Shown here one piece after another: positions 44,026 through 52,175 of a stretch of 64,000 nucleotides of DNA. The notes below the pieces were generated by a model, which was given only the letters and a program-made list of their open reading frames with translations, was not told the DNA's origin and did no database searches. The DNA comes from a virus. The translations under genes were made by a program, and so were the position numbers. The stretch spans positions 1 to 64,000 of IMG/VR virus record IMGVR_UViG_3300011113_000649, one strand, 5' to 3'. How positions within the stretch are numbered: the first letter of the stretch is position 1; each line of letters begins with the position of its first letter.

Positions 44026-44385
44026 TCACCCTGCTGAAGTTGAACACTTATTGCACTTATATCTTTCTACCGATTCTATCAAAGATGGATTAGTTTGTTC
44101 TTCTTTTCCACATACTCTGCATTTAACCTTCGCTGGTTTGTAATTTCGAGATCTTTGCGTTGGGGGTAGTTTTCTTAGTTTCTTGTCTATCTCAACATCG
44201 TCTTTATGCATACCTGATTCGGACATTGTATCAAACTTATTTTTAGTTTTTTTGGCTTTATTTTTCTTAGTATTGGTATTTTGGGCTGGTTTAGATGATT
44301 GCTCTTCTACAGAGTCGCTATCGTCCGACAACCCTCTTTGCAAAATAGCTATTAGTTGTTTAATATCGTCTTGATCAAGACCCAT
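44026..44385 (-). CDS. Zinc-finger protein
   Basis: A protein of 119 residues. The first half is helical and acidic (DDIKQLIAILQRGLSDDSDS) and followed by a Lys-rich linker. The C-terminus has two CxxC pairs (CRVCGKEE and CNKC) that bind zinc as a ribbon. Located between DnaB and an unknown gene, with a good AAGGTG ribosome site inside the upstream gene. Possibly DNA- or transcription-related, but there is no family evidence. Confidence 0.55.
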   Translation of the reverse strand: MGLDQDDIKQLIAILQRGLSDDSDSVEEQSSKPAQNTNTKKNKAKKTKNKFDTMSESGMHKDDVEIDKKLRKLPPTQRSRNYKPAKVKCRVCGKEEQTNPSLIESVERYKCNKCSTSAG

Positions 44386-44863
44386 TTTTCACCTTATTTC
44401 TTTGTATTGATAATAAAATATCTGATAAATTTTTGATACCATTGGCTAAATACGAAAGCCTATCTGATCTTTGTTTAGCAAATTTTTTAATATTATTTAA
44501 TGCTTGTGCTCTATCGTTATGTTTGATAGCCTGCCCACTTTTTTCTAGATATCCATACCCTTTATAATTATTGATTTCATCAGAAATAGTTTCCTTAATA
44601 GTCTCATCTGCCCAATTGTATCTAGCCAACTCTCTATTAATAGTGCGTTGAATATGAAATGAAAATTGGCCAAGACGATATGATATTTGAGCACAGTCTT
44701 CCGGATTAAGTTTTTCTAAAGTGTCTCTATTCATTGTCAAGTATTCGTTCAGTTCGCTTTCTTGCAACAGATCATTCTTATATGTCGGTAGACCTACAGA
44801 CTGTTCATATTCATCAAGAATATCATCCCAGTATTTTATCTCTTCCTTGGTAGATTTATGCAT
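44375..44863 (-). CDS. Hypothetical helical protein
   Basis: A protein of 162 residues, almost entirely helical: DDILDEYEQSVGLP near the start, YRLGQFSFHIQRTINRELAR in the middle and a helix ending NLSDILLSIQRNK. No cysteine or catalytic motif. Overlaps the downstream gene by 11 nt and the upstream endonuclease by 8 nt. Probably a replication or recombination accessory by location. The family is not recognised. Confidence 0.55.
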   Translation of the reverse strand: MHKSTKEEIKYWDDILDEYEQSVGLPTYKNDLLQESELNEYLTMNRDTLEKLNPEDCAQISYRLGQFSFHIQRTINRELARYNWADETIKETISDEINNYKGYGYLEKSGQAIKHNDRAQALNNIKKFAKQRSDRLSYLANGIKNLSDILLSIQRNKVKNGS

Positions 44864-45263
44864 TGTTTAATTTCTCTTCCCATTGTGATTCATTTTCATA
44901 GTGAGGTAAAACAATATATTTGATGTCGTTTATATCACACCACTCTTCTTTTTCTCTGTCTCTTTTTTGAGATTTTAAGAAGGCCAACATATTATTATGA
45001 TAGAATCCAACAAAGTTATAGTGCTGTTCTCCATGTACTTCTACACATAGCCTTTTAAGAGGTAAATAAAAATCCAAATATAATGTTTCACTGCGTCTAA
45101 GCGGAATCGGCACTTCTTCTAAAATTTGTAAAGTCGGAAAATGATTGGTAATTAATTCTCTGGCTTTTAAATGAAAACTAGAACGATTATTGATTTTACC
45201 ATGTGCCATGTTCCCTGTCAACTGCCAACTATGAGCTATGCCATCTAAATCTTTTACTTGCAT
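44856..45263 (-). CDS. PD-(D/E)XK endonuclease, Vsr/homing type
   Basis: A protein of 135 residues. ETLYLDFYLPLKRLCVEVHG (about residues 72-91), followed by EQHY, has the D...E-x-(H/D)-G-x-x-H order of Vsr-like and EDxHD nucleases. KSQKRDREKEEWCDINDIKY then supplies the R-D helix typical of that fold. Located right after RecA. It could be a homing-type nuclease or a repair nuclease. The stand-alone size and dense overlaps on both sides (8 and 10 nt) suggest a settled, functional gene. Confidence 0.6.
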   Translation of the reverse strand: MQVKDLDGIAHSWQLTGNMAHGKINNRSSFHLKARELITNHFPTLQILEEVPIPLRRSETLYLDFYLPLKRLCVEVHGEQHYNFVGFYHNNMLAFLKSQKRDREKEEWCDINDIKYIVLPHYENESQWEEKLNNA

Positions 45264-46270
45264 TTAATTCCCATTGTCTCTTTTAGAGATGACACCAAAC
45301 CTTCATATGCTTTAGCATTTTCTAACAAGAAATTTCTAACTTTTTCTGTGCCTTGAAACTTAGGTTTATCTTCAATAGTAGTCAGAGTATACCACGCTCC
45401 ACCCTTGTGTATCAAACCCATATCTGAAGCTAAGCATATAGCTTCCATATATTTATCGATACCTTGTCCGTATCTTATATAACTAGTAATTTGACCACCA
45501 GGAGGTCCAAGAGCAGAACACGCCACTTGCCACTCAATCTCTTGTCCTATTTGACTACTATCGGCACTTAATACCCAAGGCTTGAAAGTTTTTGCTCGAA
45601 TTTTAATATCTGTTTGATATGCTATCGCCTGACCGCTTTTCTCTTTAAATTCAGCACCATAACCTGTTGGATTACCCATTAAATGAGTAATACCAATTAC
45701 AATGTTTTTATTCACAGGTATAACATTCGCAACTTTACGACAAAATTTAGCTAAAAGTTTTGCACCATCTGCTCTTTGCATTTTATCCATTTCGCTAGTA
45801 ATTTCTGCTTCTGTACATAGCGCAGAATATGAGTCTATTATAACTATAGACCCAGGTATTTCATTAATAATTTTCTCTGCTATTTGGAGATATTCTTCGG
45901 CGTGTAATATCTTACCCTGTTGACTCCCTATGACATGGAATCTAGATAAGTCTAAACCCGGTATTCCTTCTAGGTCTCTTTTTTTGAGTCTGCCTTCTAT
46001 ATTTAGATAGTATACTTCCCTAGGTGTTTTTAAATCACCATTATATTCTGGTCTCTGTGCCGTAGCGGCAAAATCTAAAGAGGTTGTGGTTTTACCACAT
46101 TTGGGTTGTCCTGTAAATACAACAAAACTTCCTTCTGGTATTCCACCATTAAGAACTATATCTAAAGAAGGACTAACGGGTATAATTACTAATTTCTTAT
46201 CAACAACCGCATTGCCACTTAGAATAATATCTTCGCCAAATATTTTAGTTACGTCTTCTTTAACACTCAT
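45254..46270 (-). CDS. RecA/UvsX-like recombinase
   Basis: A protein of 338 residues. Walker A is VVFTGQPKCGKTTTSLDF (about residues 50-67), Walker B is SIVIIDSYSALC near 140, and NIVIGITHLMGNPTGYGAEF near 195 holds the L1/L2 region. GGIPEGSFVVF and a C-terminal EAICLASDMGLIHKGGAWYT module are typical of bacterial RecA. Catalyses strand exchange for recombination-dependent repair or replication. AAGGA before the ATG, overlapping the upstream gene by 11 nt. Confidence 0.88.
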   Translation of the reverse strand: MSVKEDVTKIFGEDIILSGNAVVDKKLVIIPVSPSLDIVLNGGIPEGSFVVFTGQPKCGKTTTSLDFAATAQRPEYNGDLKTPREVYYLNIEGRLKKRDLEGIPGLDLSRFHVIGSQQGKILHAEEYLQIAEKIINEIPGSIVIIDSYSALCTEAEITSEMDKMQRADGAKLLAKFCRKVANVIPVNKNIVIGITHLMGNPTGYGAEFKEKSGQAIAYQTDIKIRAKTFKPWVLSADSSQIGQEIEWQVACSALGPPGGQITSYIRYGQGIDKYMEAICLASDMGLIHKGGAWYTLTTIEDKPKFQGTEKVRNFLLENAKAYEGLVSSLKETMGIKCK

Positions 46271-46688
46271 TATCTATATCCTTTAATTTAGAAAATATGT
46301 TCTTGGTATTTTTACTATTGATAGGGCCAAACTTTACGCTTTCCACCCTATTCAAATTGAGAGTTAGATTTGTATTTTCTGCATCTAGTTTTTTCTGTTC
46401 TGTTTCTATCATAGGAACAAGATGTGGTGCTCGCAGAGAATAAATTTTTGCGGCTTTTGGATCTTTTAATGCTCTTACAATAGCAATATCGTTGTACTTT
46501 TTAACTAGTTTATACGCAGACGATATTTGATTTTTATAATAAGATGCCCATTCTTTATTAAGCCAGAACCTATAATGCAAGTCTAGCTTATCTTTTTTCG
46601 CCTTATTCTCACAAATTAGTTCGGTTATATATTGTGCCGCACTAACTTCTTTGTCGTTAGAATATTTCGATATGTATTTTTTAGCCAT
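46260..46688 (-). CDS. Hypothetical phage protein
   Basis: A protein of 142 residues. AAQYITELICENKAKKDKLD, YRFWLNKEWASYYKNQI and SLRAPHLVPMIE are strongly patterned segments that look conserved, with many Lys and aromatic residues. No known motif. Located between RecA and a helix-turn-helix protein, with overlaps on both sides, so it probably belongs to the DNA metabolism group. Confidence 0.55.
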   Translation of the reverse strand: MAKKYISKYSNDKEVSAAQYITELICENKAKKDKLDLHYRFWLNKEWASYYKNQISSAYKLVKKYNDIAIVRALKDPKAAKIYSLRAPHLVPMIETEQKKLDAENTNLTLNLNRVESVKFGPINSKNTKNIFSKLKDIDNEC

Positions 46689-47013
46689 TGGGTCTAAAGA
46701 TAGCGTTTTTGCTTGTTCTAGAAGTTGCTGATCTAAAATTTTTAACTAGTTCGTCATTAAGTTGAGAAGCGCCTTCTGTCATAACGCTAACATTATTAGT
46801 TTTTTTAGCAGCGGTGTGTCTGGTCATTAGGTTTTGACTTTTGCTAATTTTGCGAGGTTTGTCTTGTTTAGGTTCATCGAGTATACCATCCACGATAGCT
46901 TCTGCAATACCTAGTTCTAAAGCGATATCTTTGGATTTAAGCTTTAGTGTGTCATGCAAATATTTTACTGCATATTCAGTTTGTTTGTTTCTGGTTTTAT
47001 TGTTTTTAGTCAT
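46681..47013 (-). CDS. Small helix-turn-helix-like protein
   Basis: A protein of 110 residues. YLHDTLKLKSKDIALELGIA followed by EAIVDGILDE has the spacing of a helix-turn-helix near residues 18-48. The rest is basic and poorly structured (RKISKSQNLMTRHTAAKK). TAATG overlap with the upstream gene. Possibly a DNA-binding regulator. The target is not indicated. Confidence 0.5.
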   Translation of the reverse strand: MTKNNKTRNKQTEYAVKYLHDTLKLKSKDIALELGIAEAIVDGILDEPKQDKPRKISKSQNLMTRHTAAKKTNNVSVMTEGASQLNDELVKNFRSATSRTSKNAIFRPNG

Positions 47014-47408
47014 TATGCCATCTCTCTTTCTGCATTATTGAGCCATGCTATGTTTTTTGTTGACAAAAAGTTTAAATATAAATCAAAAATTTTAGGGTTT
47101 ACTTCTTTGAATTCAAATTCTTTACGGCCAATTTTAGCTATAAACTTTTGACTTTTACCTTCGCTAAACAAACCCATTGGATTAAAAATTTTGCCATATG
47201 TACCAACTTTAATATATAATTTATGTATACCATTTTTGTTAATAGACTTAGCAACAACATTTTTTGATTCTTCTTTAGCTTGTGGTCTATTATTAGAGTC
47301 TATAAAATCGTGATCTCCTAAAATCGTGAAGTACTGAATATCTGACTCATTAGCTACTTTGGTTTTACTATTTTGATTGGGCGTAAAAATACAATTTTCT
47401 GTTTTCAT
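47013..47408 (-). CDS. Hypothetical protein
   Basis: A protein of 131 residues. A beta-rich centre (KLYIKVGTYGKIFNPMGLFS, then KFIAKIGRKEFEFKEV) is followed by a helix (PKIFDLYLNFLSTKNIAWL). The centre has the look of a phage protein that binds a ligand or nucleic acid with a small beta sheet. The start overlaps the stop of the zinc protein upstream (ATGA). No family assigned. Confidence 0.5.
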   Translation of the reverse strand: MKTENCIFTPNQNSKTKVANESDIQYFTILGDHDFIDSNNRPQAKEESKNVVAKSINKNGIHKLYIKVGTYGKIFNPMGLFSEGKSQKFIAKIGRKEFEFKEVNPKIFDLYLNFLSTKNIAWLNNAEREMA

Positions 47409-47788
47409 TTTTTTCGGCTCCGTTTATTTTTAATATTATTTGTTCCAGGCCACAATGTTTTTTGTGATTTCTTTAGTCTGCTCATACCAGATGGCAATGG
47501 CTTAGCTTCTTCTTTATTATCTCTATAGTCATTATGTTTTTGATAAAGCTCTATTTTTTGATCTTCGCTCATGCGTTCTGTATTTCTTAAGGCCAAATCC
47601 CCTATAGTTTTTAGTTCGCTATTAGACTTTTTAACAGATGCTGACTGGGTTAATACGTCGTTTACATAAAGTCTATTGGAGCGTTTATTACATTGAGGAC
47701 ATTTAGCGTGAGGATCATAGTCTTTGATATAAAAGAAAAGCTCAAATACTTGATCGCATTTATCGCAGTTATATGTGTAGTTAGGCAT
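47405..47788 (-). CDS. FmdB-like zinc ribbon protein
   Basis: A protein of 127 residues. It begins PNYTYNCDKCDQVFELFF, then DYDPHAKCPQCNKRSNRLY: the two CxxC pairs of the FmdB zinc ribbon family, in which the first segment binds zinc at the N-terminus. The C-terminus is basic (KKSQKTLWPGTNNIKNKRSR). Family members are putative regulators and are often found in phages next to nuclease genes, as here with HNH. Start overlaps the HNH stop by 8 nt. Confidence 0.7.
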   Translation of the reverse strand: MPNYTYNCDKCDQVFELFFYIKDYDPHAKCPQCNKRSNRLYVNDVLTQSASVKKSNSELKTIGDLALRNTERMSEDQKIELYQKHNDYRDNKEEAKPLPSGMSRLKKSQKTLWPGTNNIKNKRSRKK

Positions 47789-48365
47789 AGTATGCTTCTG
47801 GCAAATAAGTTTTCCATTCCTTGGGGATATCTGTTTTTATTTTATGAAGATGGTGGCTAATAGGCAAGTATTTTTGGCTTTTAGTGGGTTTTATAGGAAT
47901 ATTTATTAGCGGCATATTTGCTTGTTTGGGTGTTTTGTTTCCTTTTTTCCTATTACATGGAACACAAGCTGTTACTATATTTGTCCAACAAGTTGGAGAA
48001 GCTTGACTATGTGACCAAACAGATTTTGGAATAACATGATCATACGTCAAATAACCAGCTTCATACTGATTTCCACAATATTGACAGGTATAATTATCTC
48101 TTAAAAAGATATTTTTACGAGAAAATATTAGCGTTTGATTAGTTTGTCTGAAAAATCTTTTAGTCCTAGCCACCGCGGGTATAGGGTATTTTTTATTATT
48201 GACCCCATTAATATGGTCGTTTTTAAAAAAATCAATAATATCAATACCGTATCGAGGATTATCCTCATACTTCATGTGCCAGACAACCGCTTTTTTCCAA
48301 TGAATTATAGATAACGGAGTAAAATCTGCATTAAGCAATAAGCACTTACTATTTTGTTGTCTCAT
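47781..48365 (-). CDS. HNH endonuclease
   Basis: A protein of 194 residues. NYTCQYCGNQYEAGYLTYDH (about residues 91-110) has the zinc Cys pair and the D-H of the HNH fold. NIVTACVPCNRKKGNKTP (about 128-145) has the second pair and the Asn-containing helix. LNADFTPLSIIHWKKAVVWH opens the protein, a signature of the HNH family found as stand-alone phage and bacterial proteins. It overlaps PhoH by 17 nt. Could be a homing or a packaging/replication nuclease; not determined. Confidence 0.85.
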   Translation of the reverse strand: MRQQNSKCLLLNADFTPLSIIHWKKAVVWHMKYEDNPRYGIDIIDFFKNDHINGVNNKKYPIPAVARTKRFFRQTNQTLIFSRKNIFLRDNYTCQYCGNQYEAGYLTYDHVIPKSVWSHSQASPTCWTNIVTACVPCNRKKGNKTPKQANMPLINIPIKPTKSQKYLPISHHLHKIKTDIPKEWKTYLPEAYYA

Positions 48366-49071
48366 TTTCTACAGTTTCTAGTCTAGCTAAAATTTTGCCA
48401 ATAATAGGATTACGAATAATATCAGCATTATTCAATTGAGACACACCGATACCTTCTATGTCTTGTAAGTTAGATATTAATTGTAAAAATCCACCCCTGA
48501 GATATCTTTGCAAATCCGATTGGCTTATATCTCCAGTTAATACCATTTTACTCTCATTGCCAATACGAGTCAATAACATTTTTAATTGATCGTACGAAGC
48601 ATTTTGACACTCATCAGCGACAATAAAACAATTATGAAAGTTACGACCTCTCATCAATCCAAGAGGTACAATTTCTATTTTGTTTTGTGTTTTTAAACTA
48701 ACATATTGACTTATTGGTATAAAGTGTACAATTTCATCTAAAATAGGTAAAAGATATGGGTGAAGTTTTTCTTCTGCTGTTCCAGGCAAAAATCCTAATT
48801 TTTCACCAGATTCTACAACGGGTCTTGTGATAACTATTTTATTAACTTTATTTTCTAGTAAATACTCAATTGCCATACCAACAGCAATATGTGTTTTACC
48901 ACTACCAGCAACACCCTGGCAAAAGGTTATAGTATTTTCTGCAATTGTTCTTACAAATTCATGCTGATTAATAGTTTTTGGTTTAAGTCTATTTTTATAA
49001 GCAAAGCCAGAACTATTTTGTACTAATGAATTTGTAGCATCTATAGTCTTTTTCTTTTTTTGTTTTCTCAA
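48349..49071 (-). CDS. phoH: PhoH-like ATPase
   Basis: Starts at a TTG at 49071 with GAAAGG seven bases before it. The product is 240 residues. Walker A is TFCQGVAGSGKTHIAVGM near residue 55. PVVESGEKLGFLPGTAEEKL is the conserved PhoH segment near 85, NCFIVADECQNASYDQLKML the Walker B near 148 and MVLTGDISQSDL near 178. PhoH proteins are common in marine and freshwater phages. The role is RNA- or phosphate-stress-related but unsettled. The core matches the family without a missing motif. Confidence 0.9.
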   Translation of the reverse strand: MRKQKKKKTIDATNSLVQNSSGFAYKNRLKPKTINQHEFVRTIAENTITFCQGVAGSGKTHIAVGMAIEYLLENKVNKIVITRPVVESGEKLGFLPGTAEEKLHPYLLPILDEIVHFIPISQYVSLKTQNKIEIVPLGLMRGRNFHNCFIVADECQNASYDQLKMLLTRIGNESKMVLTGDISQSDLQRYLRGGFLQLISNLQDIEGIGVSQLNNADIIRNPIIGKILARLETVENETTK

Positions 49072-49093
49072 GTTATACCTTTCGAAATATGGG

Positions 49094-51286
49094 TTAAATT
49101 AGACATGCGCCGCCAGCACAACTAACCTCTTCTATTCCGGCAGTATTATCCTCTGTTTCTACTAGTTGTGTATAATCAACCTTTTTAAAACTACTAAAAA
49201 GATCACAATAGAGTTTCCAGTTATAAACATCTTTCATACAATATGTCAAACGTCTTATATCTCCACCAAAATATTTACCAGCAAAGTTTTTCATTTTCGT
49301 GACAAATAAAAGTTTTTCTTTAGGGTCTTGTTCTTTAGCCTGATTCATACTGACATAATCACAAGCAGCCCATAGATTATTATTAAAGGCGTTTAAGCCT
49401 AGCTCTATTAATCCAGAGCACCATAACGCAGCGTCACCATACTCTTTGACTATTTCTCTGCTTGTGTAAACAGTAGTAAAGGGAGCCTGTGGATAGTCTT
49501 TGTCTCCACTTTGGGGGATTAAACTAATACCAGCAAAATATTTACGATTATTATAAATATATTTGGTTACCTCGCCCCACTCGTCTGGCTTAACAGTTAC
49601 AGTATTGCTAACATTATGGCTAAGATATTCTTTTGTGCATAATGACTTATTTTTACCAGAATTCACCCAATTCTTTTGTGTTTCTTTAACTACGGCCAAC
49701 ATATCTACTGCTGGTAATTGATTTTTAAGTTTAGCTCCGTCTGGAACCTCAATAGGAAATTTAATAACCTCGTCAGTATTATTGGCTGACCATGAAGATT
49801 TTTCACAGGCTTGTGGGTTATAATTCTTAAAGTGTTGGAATGGTGCTTCTAAAATATTGGCCTGTACATGCCTTATATATCGCTTAGCATGATGAGGATG
49901 AATACCAGAAGACGTACCAAGCATACTACTACTAGTGCCTTCTGGCTTTAAACAGGTTACTCTAGCGGCTTGATTTATGTCGATTTTATCCGCTATAATT
50001 TTATTTGTTTCGACCGCAATCTTAGCGCCTTGTTTTAAAACCTTTTCGGACAATACCAGATCGTGTTTTTCCATGATACCAGTTAGAGAAACACCTAATA
50101 AAGCTTCTCTTTGGAATATCTTGCAGCTTATTTCGCCTAAGTAATCTAATTTAGTAAAGCCAGCTTGTAATGTTCCAATAATTGCTGCTGCTTTACATCT
50201 TTCATAAAAGTCTTCTTCGTCTGTGACACTAGAGCAATTGATCGTAGAAAGATTACATCCCTGCCATCCACTTTCTCCAGTTGTTTCATCAACGGGCCAC
50301 ATGCCAATTTCTACACATGGATTAAAAATCATTTCTGTAGATTCGCTCCAAATAAATCCTGGTTCTCCAAACTCTTTAACGCTTTCCATCAGCGTTTCAA
50401 ATTCTTCAAGCGTGGTTTCGTTTTTAAGCAATAAGGCCGAGTTGTTACTTCTTGCTCTTTGGGGATTGTCTATATACCAATTACCAGTTTTAGCTTTTGC
50501 CATTTCTTCATCGTTTGCACTAAATAATGCTAAACTAGCAGATCTCCTTACTCCACCACTTAACACAGCGTCACTACTATGCATAACAATATCATAAGCA
50601 TCAATTGGTCTAAGCTTTTTTTGTCCATTAGCAATACAACGATCTAATAGCGTTCTGACTTTTTCTAGTCCTTTGGCCAATGGTTCAAATCCAGGCGCTT
50701 TACCAACACCAGAACTTAGGTCGGATCCTTGTGGCCTAATATTACTATAATCAAATAGTATATGACAATTTTTATATTGTTTAAATTCTTCAACAGGTTT
50801 GCTAAAATATGAACTTAGTAAAACACCCAAAGCATCAGCCCAACCCTCGATACTATCTTCTATAAGATAGACAGTGCCTTGATCTTTAGGCGGATTGTGT
50901 TCAAGTGTTGGTAGTTTAGCAACATGGTGTTTTTGTACGCTAAAACCAGTACCACTGCCACAAAGCAATAGCCAAAAACATTCCTGAAAAAATCTTAATC
51001 TATCACAATAAGAACTTGTGCAGTTGTATATCTTGGCATGTCTTTTTAGAATGGGGTCGCCACCAAACTGTAGCCCTCTTTGACTCCCCAAAATCTTTTT
51101 TTTGTACATAATGTCATATGCCCAATCAATCTCGTCTGAGATATTTTTGTCGGCATACATTGTATGCATCATGTTTTTAACTCTTTCAACGGCCTCTTTC
51201 CATGTCTCTCTTCTTTTTTTATCTTCTAGCCAACGAGCATATTTACTAACAAATGTATAATTTTGCAATTCTTGAAGAGCGGACAT
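49094..51286 (-). CDS. nrdJ: Ribonucleoside-triphosphate reductase, class II (B12-dependent)
   Basis: A protein of 730 residues. It follows the monomeric L. leichmannii type: YNCTSSYCDRL near residue 90 (first redox Cys), FWLLLCGSGTGFSVQKHHVA, then NPCVEIGMWP and GWQGCNLSTINC near 325-350 with the thiyl-radical Cys and the second disulfide partner, and a C-terminal CAGGAC pair that is reduced by a thioredoxin. It reduces NTPs to dNTPs with adenosylcobalamin, which needs no oxygen. AGGAG ribosome site. No small subunit or activase is in the window. Confidence 0.9.
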   Translation of the reverse strand: MSALQELQNYTFVSKYARWLEDKKRRETWKEAVERVKNMMHTMYADKNISDEIDWAYDIMYKKKILGSQRGLQFGGDPILKRHAKIYNCTSSYCDRLRFFQECFWLLLCGSGTGFSVQKHHVAKLPTLEHNPPKDQGTVYLIEDSIEGWADALGVLLSSYFSKPVEEFKQYKNCHILFDYSNIRPQGSDLSSGVGKAPGFEPLAKGLEKVRTLLDRCIANGQKKLRPIDAYDIVMHSSDAVLSGGVRRSASLALFSANDEEMAKAKTGNWYIDNPQRARSNNSALLLKNETTLEEFETLMESVKEFGEPGFIWSESTEMIFNPCVEIGMWPVDETTGESGWQGCNLSTINCSSVTDEEDFYERCKAAAIIGTLQAGFTKLDYLGEISCKIFQREALLGVSLTGIMEKHDLVLSEKVLKQGAKIAVETNKIIADKIDINQAARVTCLKPEGTSSSMLGTSSGIHPHHAKRYIRHVQANILEAPFQHFKNYNPQACEKSSWSANNTDEVIKFPIEVPDGAKLKNQLPAVDMLAVVKETQKNWVNSGKNKSLCTKEYLSHNVSNTVTVKPDEWGEVTKYIYNNRKYFAGISLIPQSGDKDYPQAPFTTVYTSREIVKEYGDAALWCSGLIELGLNAFNNNLWAACDYVSMNQAKEQDPKEKLLFVTKMKNFAGKYFGGDIRRLTYCMKDVYNWKLYCDLFSSFKKVDYTQLVETEDNTAGIEEVSCAGGACLI

Positions 51287-51287
51287 A

Positions 51288-51425
51288 CTATCTCCTATTA
51301 ATTAGTGTTAAAAGACCTAATATTACCAATCCTTTAAAAGATTTTTCTATCATTAGAGTATCAGAGGTAATATTGAAATATAAATAAAAAAATAACATTA
51401 TAAAAAAACAAATCTTATACATCAT
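51288..51425 (-). CDS. Small membrane protein (45 residues)
   Basis: An ATG at 51425 overlaps the dCMP deaminase stop (ATGA). The frame runs 45 residues to a TAG at 51288, one base before the ATG of the reductase gene. ICFFIMLFFYLYFNI and GLVILGLLTLI are two hydrophobic segments, so a membrane hairpin is likely. The reductase ribosome site (AGGAG) lies in its last codons. It fills the 135-nt gap and fits the overlap style of the cluster, but it is short and unrecognised. Confidence 0.5.
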   Translation of the reverse strand: MMYKICFFIMLFFYLYFNITSDTLMIEKSFKGLVILGLLTLINRR

Positions 51426-51892
51426 ATTACACCACACAAATGTTTCAGCCACGAAAGATTTGGTTCTATATATATAATATTAATGCCACTCATTTGTACA
51501 AAAGTTGTAAATCTTTTTTCAGCATCAGCATCAAATAAATGTGTACCATGATCTTTTGTCATGACTATAGTACGAATACCTTCTTGCCACAAAGCCATAA
51601 CACAATCATTACAACATTGTCCTGTAACATACGCGATACCATTTTCTGGTCGTATAATACAATTAGATAATGCATTACGTTCAGCATGAATCATCCAAGA
51701 ATATTTTTCCGGTCGTGTTTTGGGCAATAGACCATCGTCTAAGCCTCGAGCAAATCCATTATATCCTATTCCTAGTATACGGTGATTATTGTCAGTAATC
51801 ACGCACCCATGCTGAGTTTGTAGGTCATGACTACGTTGAGAAACAACTTTAGCCAAGCCTAAAAAATAATCTATCCAGTTTGGTCGTTCCAT
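51422..51892 (-). CDS. dCMP / cytidylate deaminase
   Basis: A protein of 156 residues. IHAERNALSNC (about residues 67-77) holds the zinc-binding His and catalytic Glu, and VTGQCCNDCVMAL (89-101) holds the two zinc Cys of the deaminase fold. The N-terminus (WIDYFLGLAKVVSQRSHDL) is typical of phage dCMP deaminases. It makes dUMP from dCMP for thymidylate synthesis. No Shine-Dalgarno lies before the ATG, and a perfect -10 box sits just upstream, so translation may be leaderless. Confidence 0.88.
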   Translation of the reverse strand: MERPNWIDYFLGLAKVVSQRSHDLQTQHGCVITDNNHRILGIGYNGFARGLDDGLLPKTRPEKYSWMIHAERNALSNCIIRPENGIAYVTGQCCNDCVMALWQEGIRTIVMTKDHGTHLFDADAEKRFTTFVQMSGINIIYIEPNLSWLKHLCGVI

Positions 51893-51899
51893 AATAAAT

Positions 51900-51927
51900 A
51901 TTATAGCACGACGAGTCGTTTGGTCAA
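51900..51927 (-). promoter_or_regulatory. Sigma70-type promoter directly before dCMP deaminase
   Basis: On the minus strand, TTGACC, a 16-nt spacer and TGCTATAAT (extended -10 plus perfect TATAAT). The predicted RNA start is near 51893-51892, at the ATG itself. The -35 box contains the TGA stop of the upstream gene, as at SSB. Confidence 0.75.
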
Positions 51928-52175
51928 GATGTCTTTGTAAGCTTATTATAGAGAATTAGTGTTAAAACGCCGCCAGCAATACCCATAAAAATACCAGATG
52001 GACTTAGGCTGTTATATGTTCCTAAAAGATATAAAACAGCACCACCCATGTATGAGCCAGCAACACCAACCGCTACGGTTTGAAAAAAACCCATACGCTC
52101 TTCACCAGGAACGAGAGATTTCGCAATACTGCCTACGAACAAACCATATACACACCAGACTAATAAATTAAACAT
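51924..52175 (-). CDS. GlsB/YeaQ/YmgE-type small membrane protein
   Basis: A protein of 83 residues with three hydrophobic segments: NLLVWCVYGLFVGSIAKSLV, VAVGVAGSYMGGAVLYLLG and SGIFMGIAGGVLTLILY. VPGEERMGFFQTVAVGVAGS carries the G-x-x-(Q/E)...G pattern of the GlsB/YeaQ/YmgE family, also called transglycosylase-associated proteins. Start overlaps the previous gene by 8 nt. Membership in a phage membrane cassette is unusual but the sequence fit is good. Function in infection unknown. Confidence 0.7.
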   Translation of the reverse strand: MFNLLVWCVYGLFVGSIAKSLVPGEERMGFFQTVAVGVAGSYMGGAVLYLLGTYNSLSPSGIFMGIAGGVLTLILYNKLTKTS

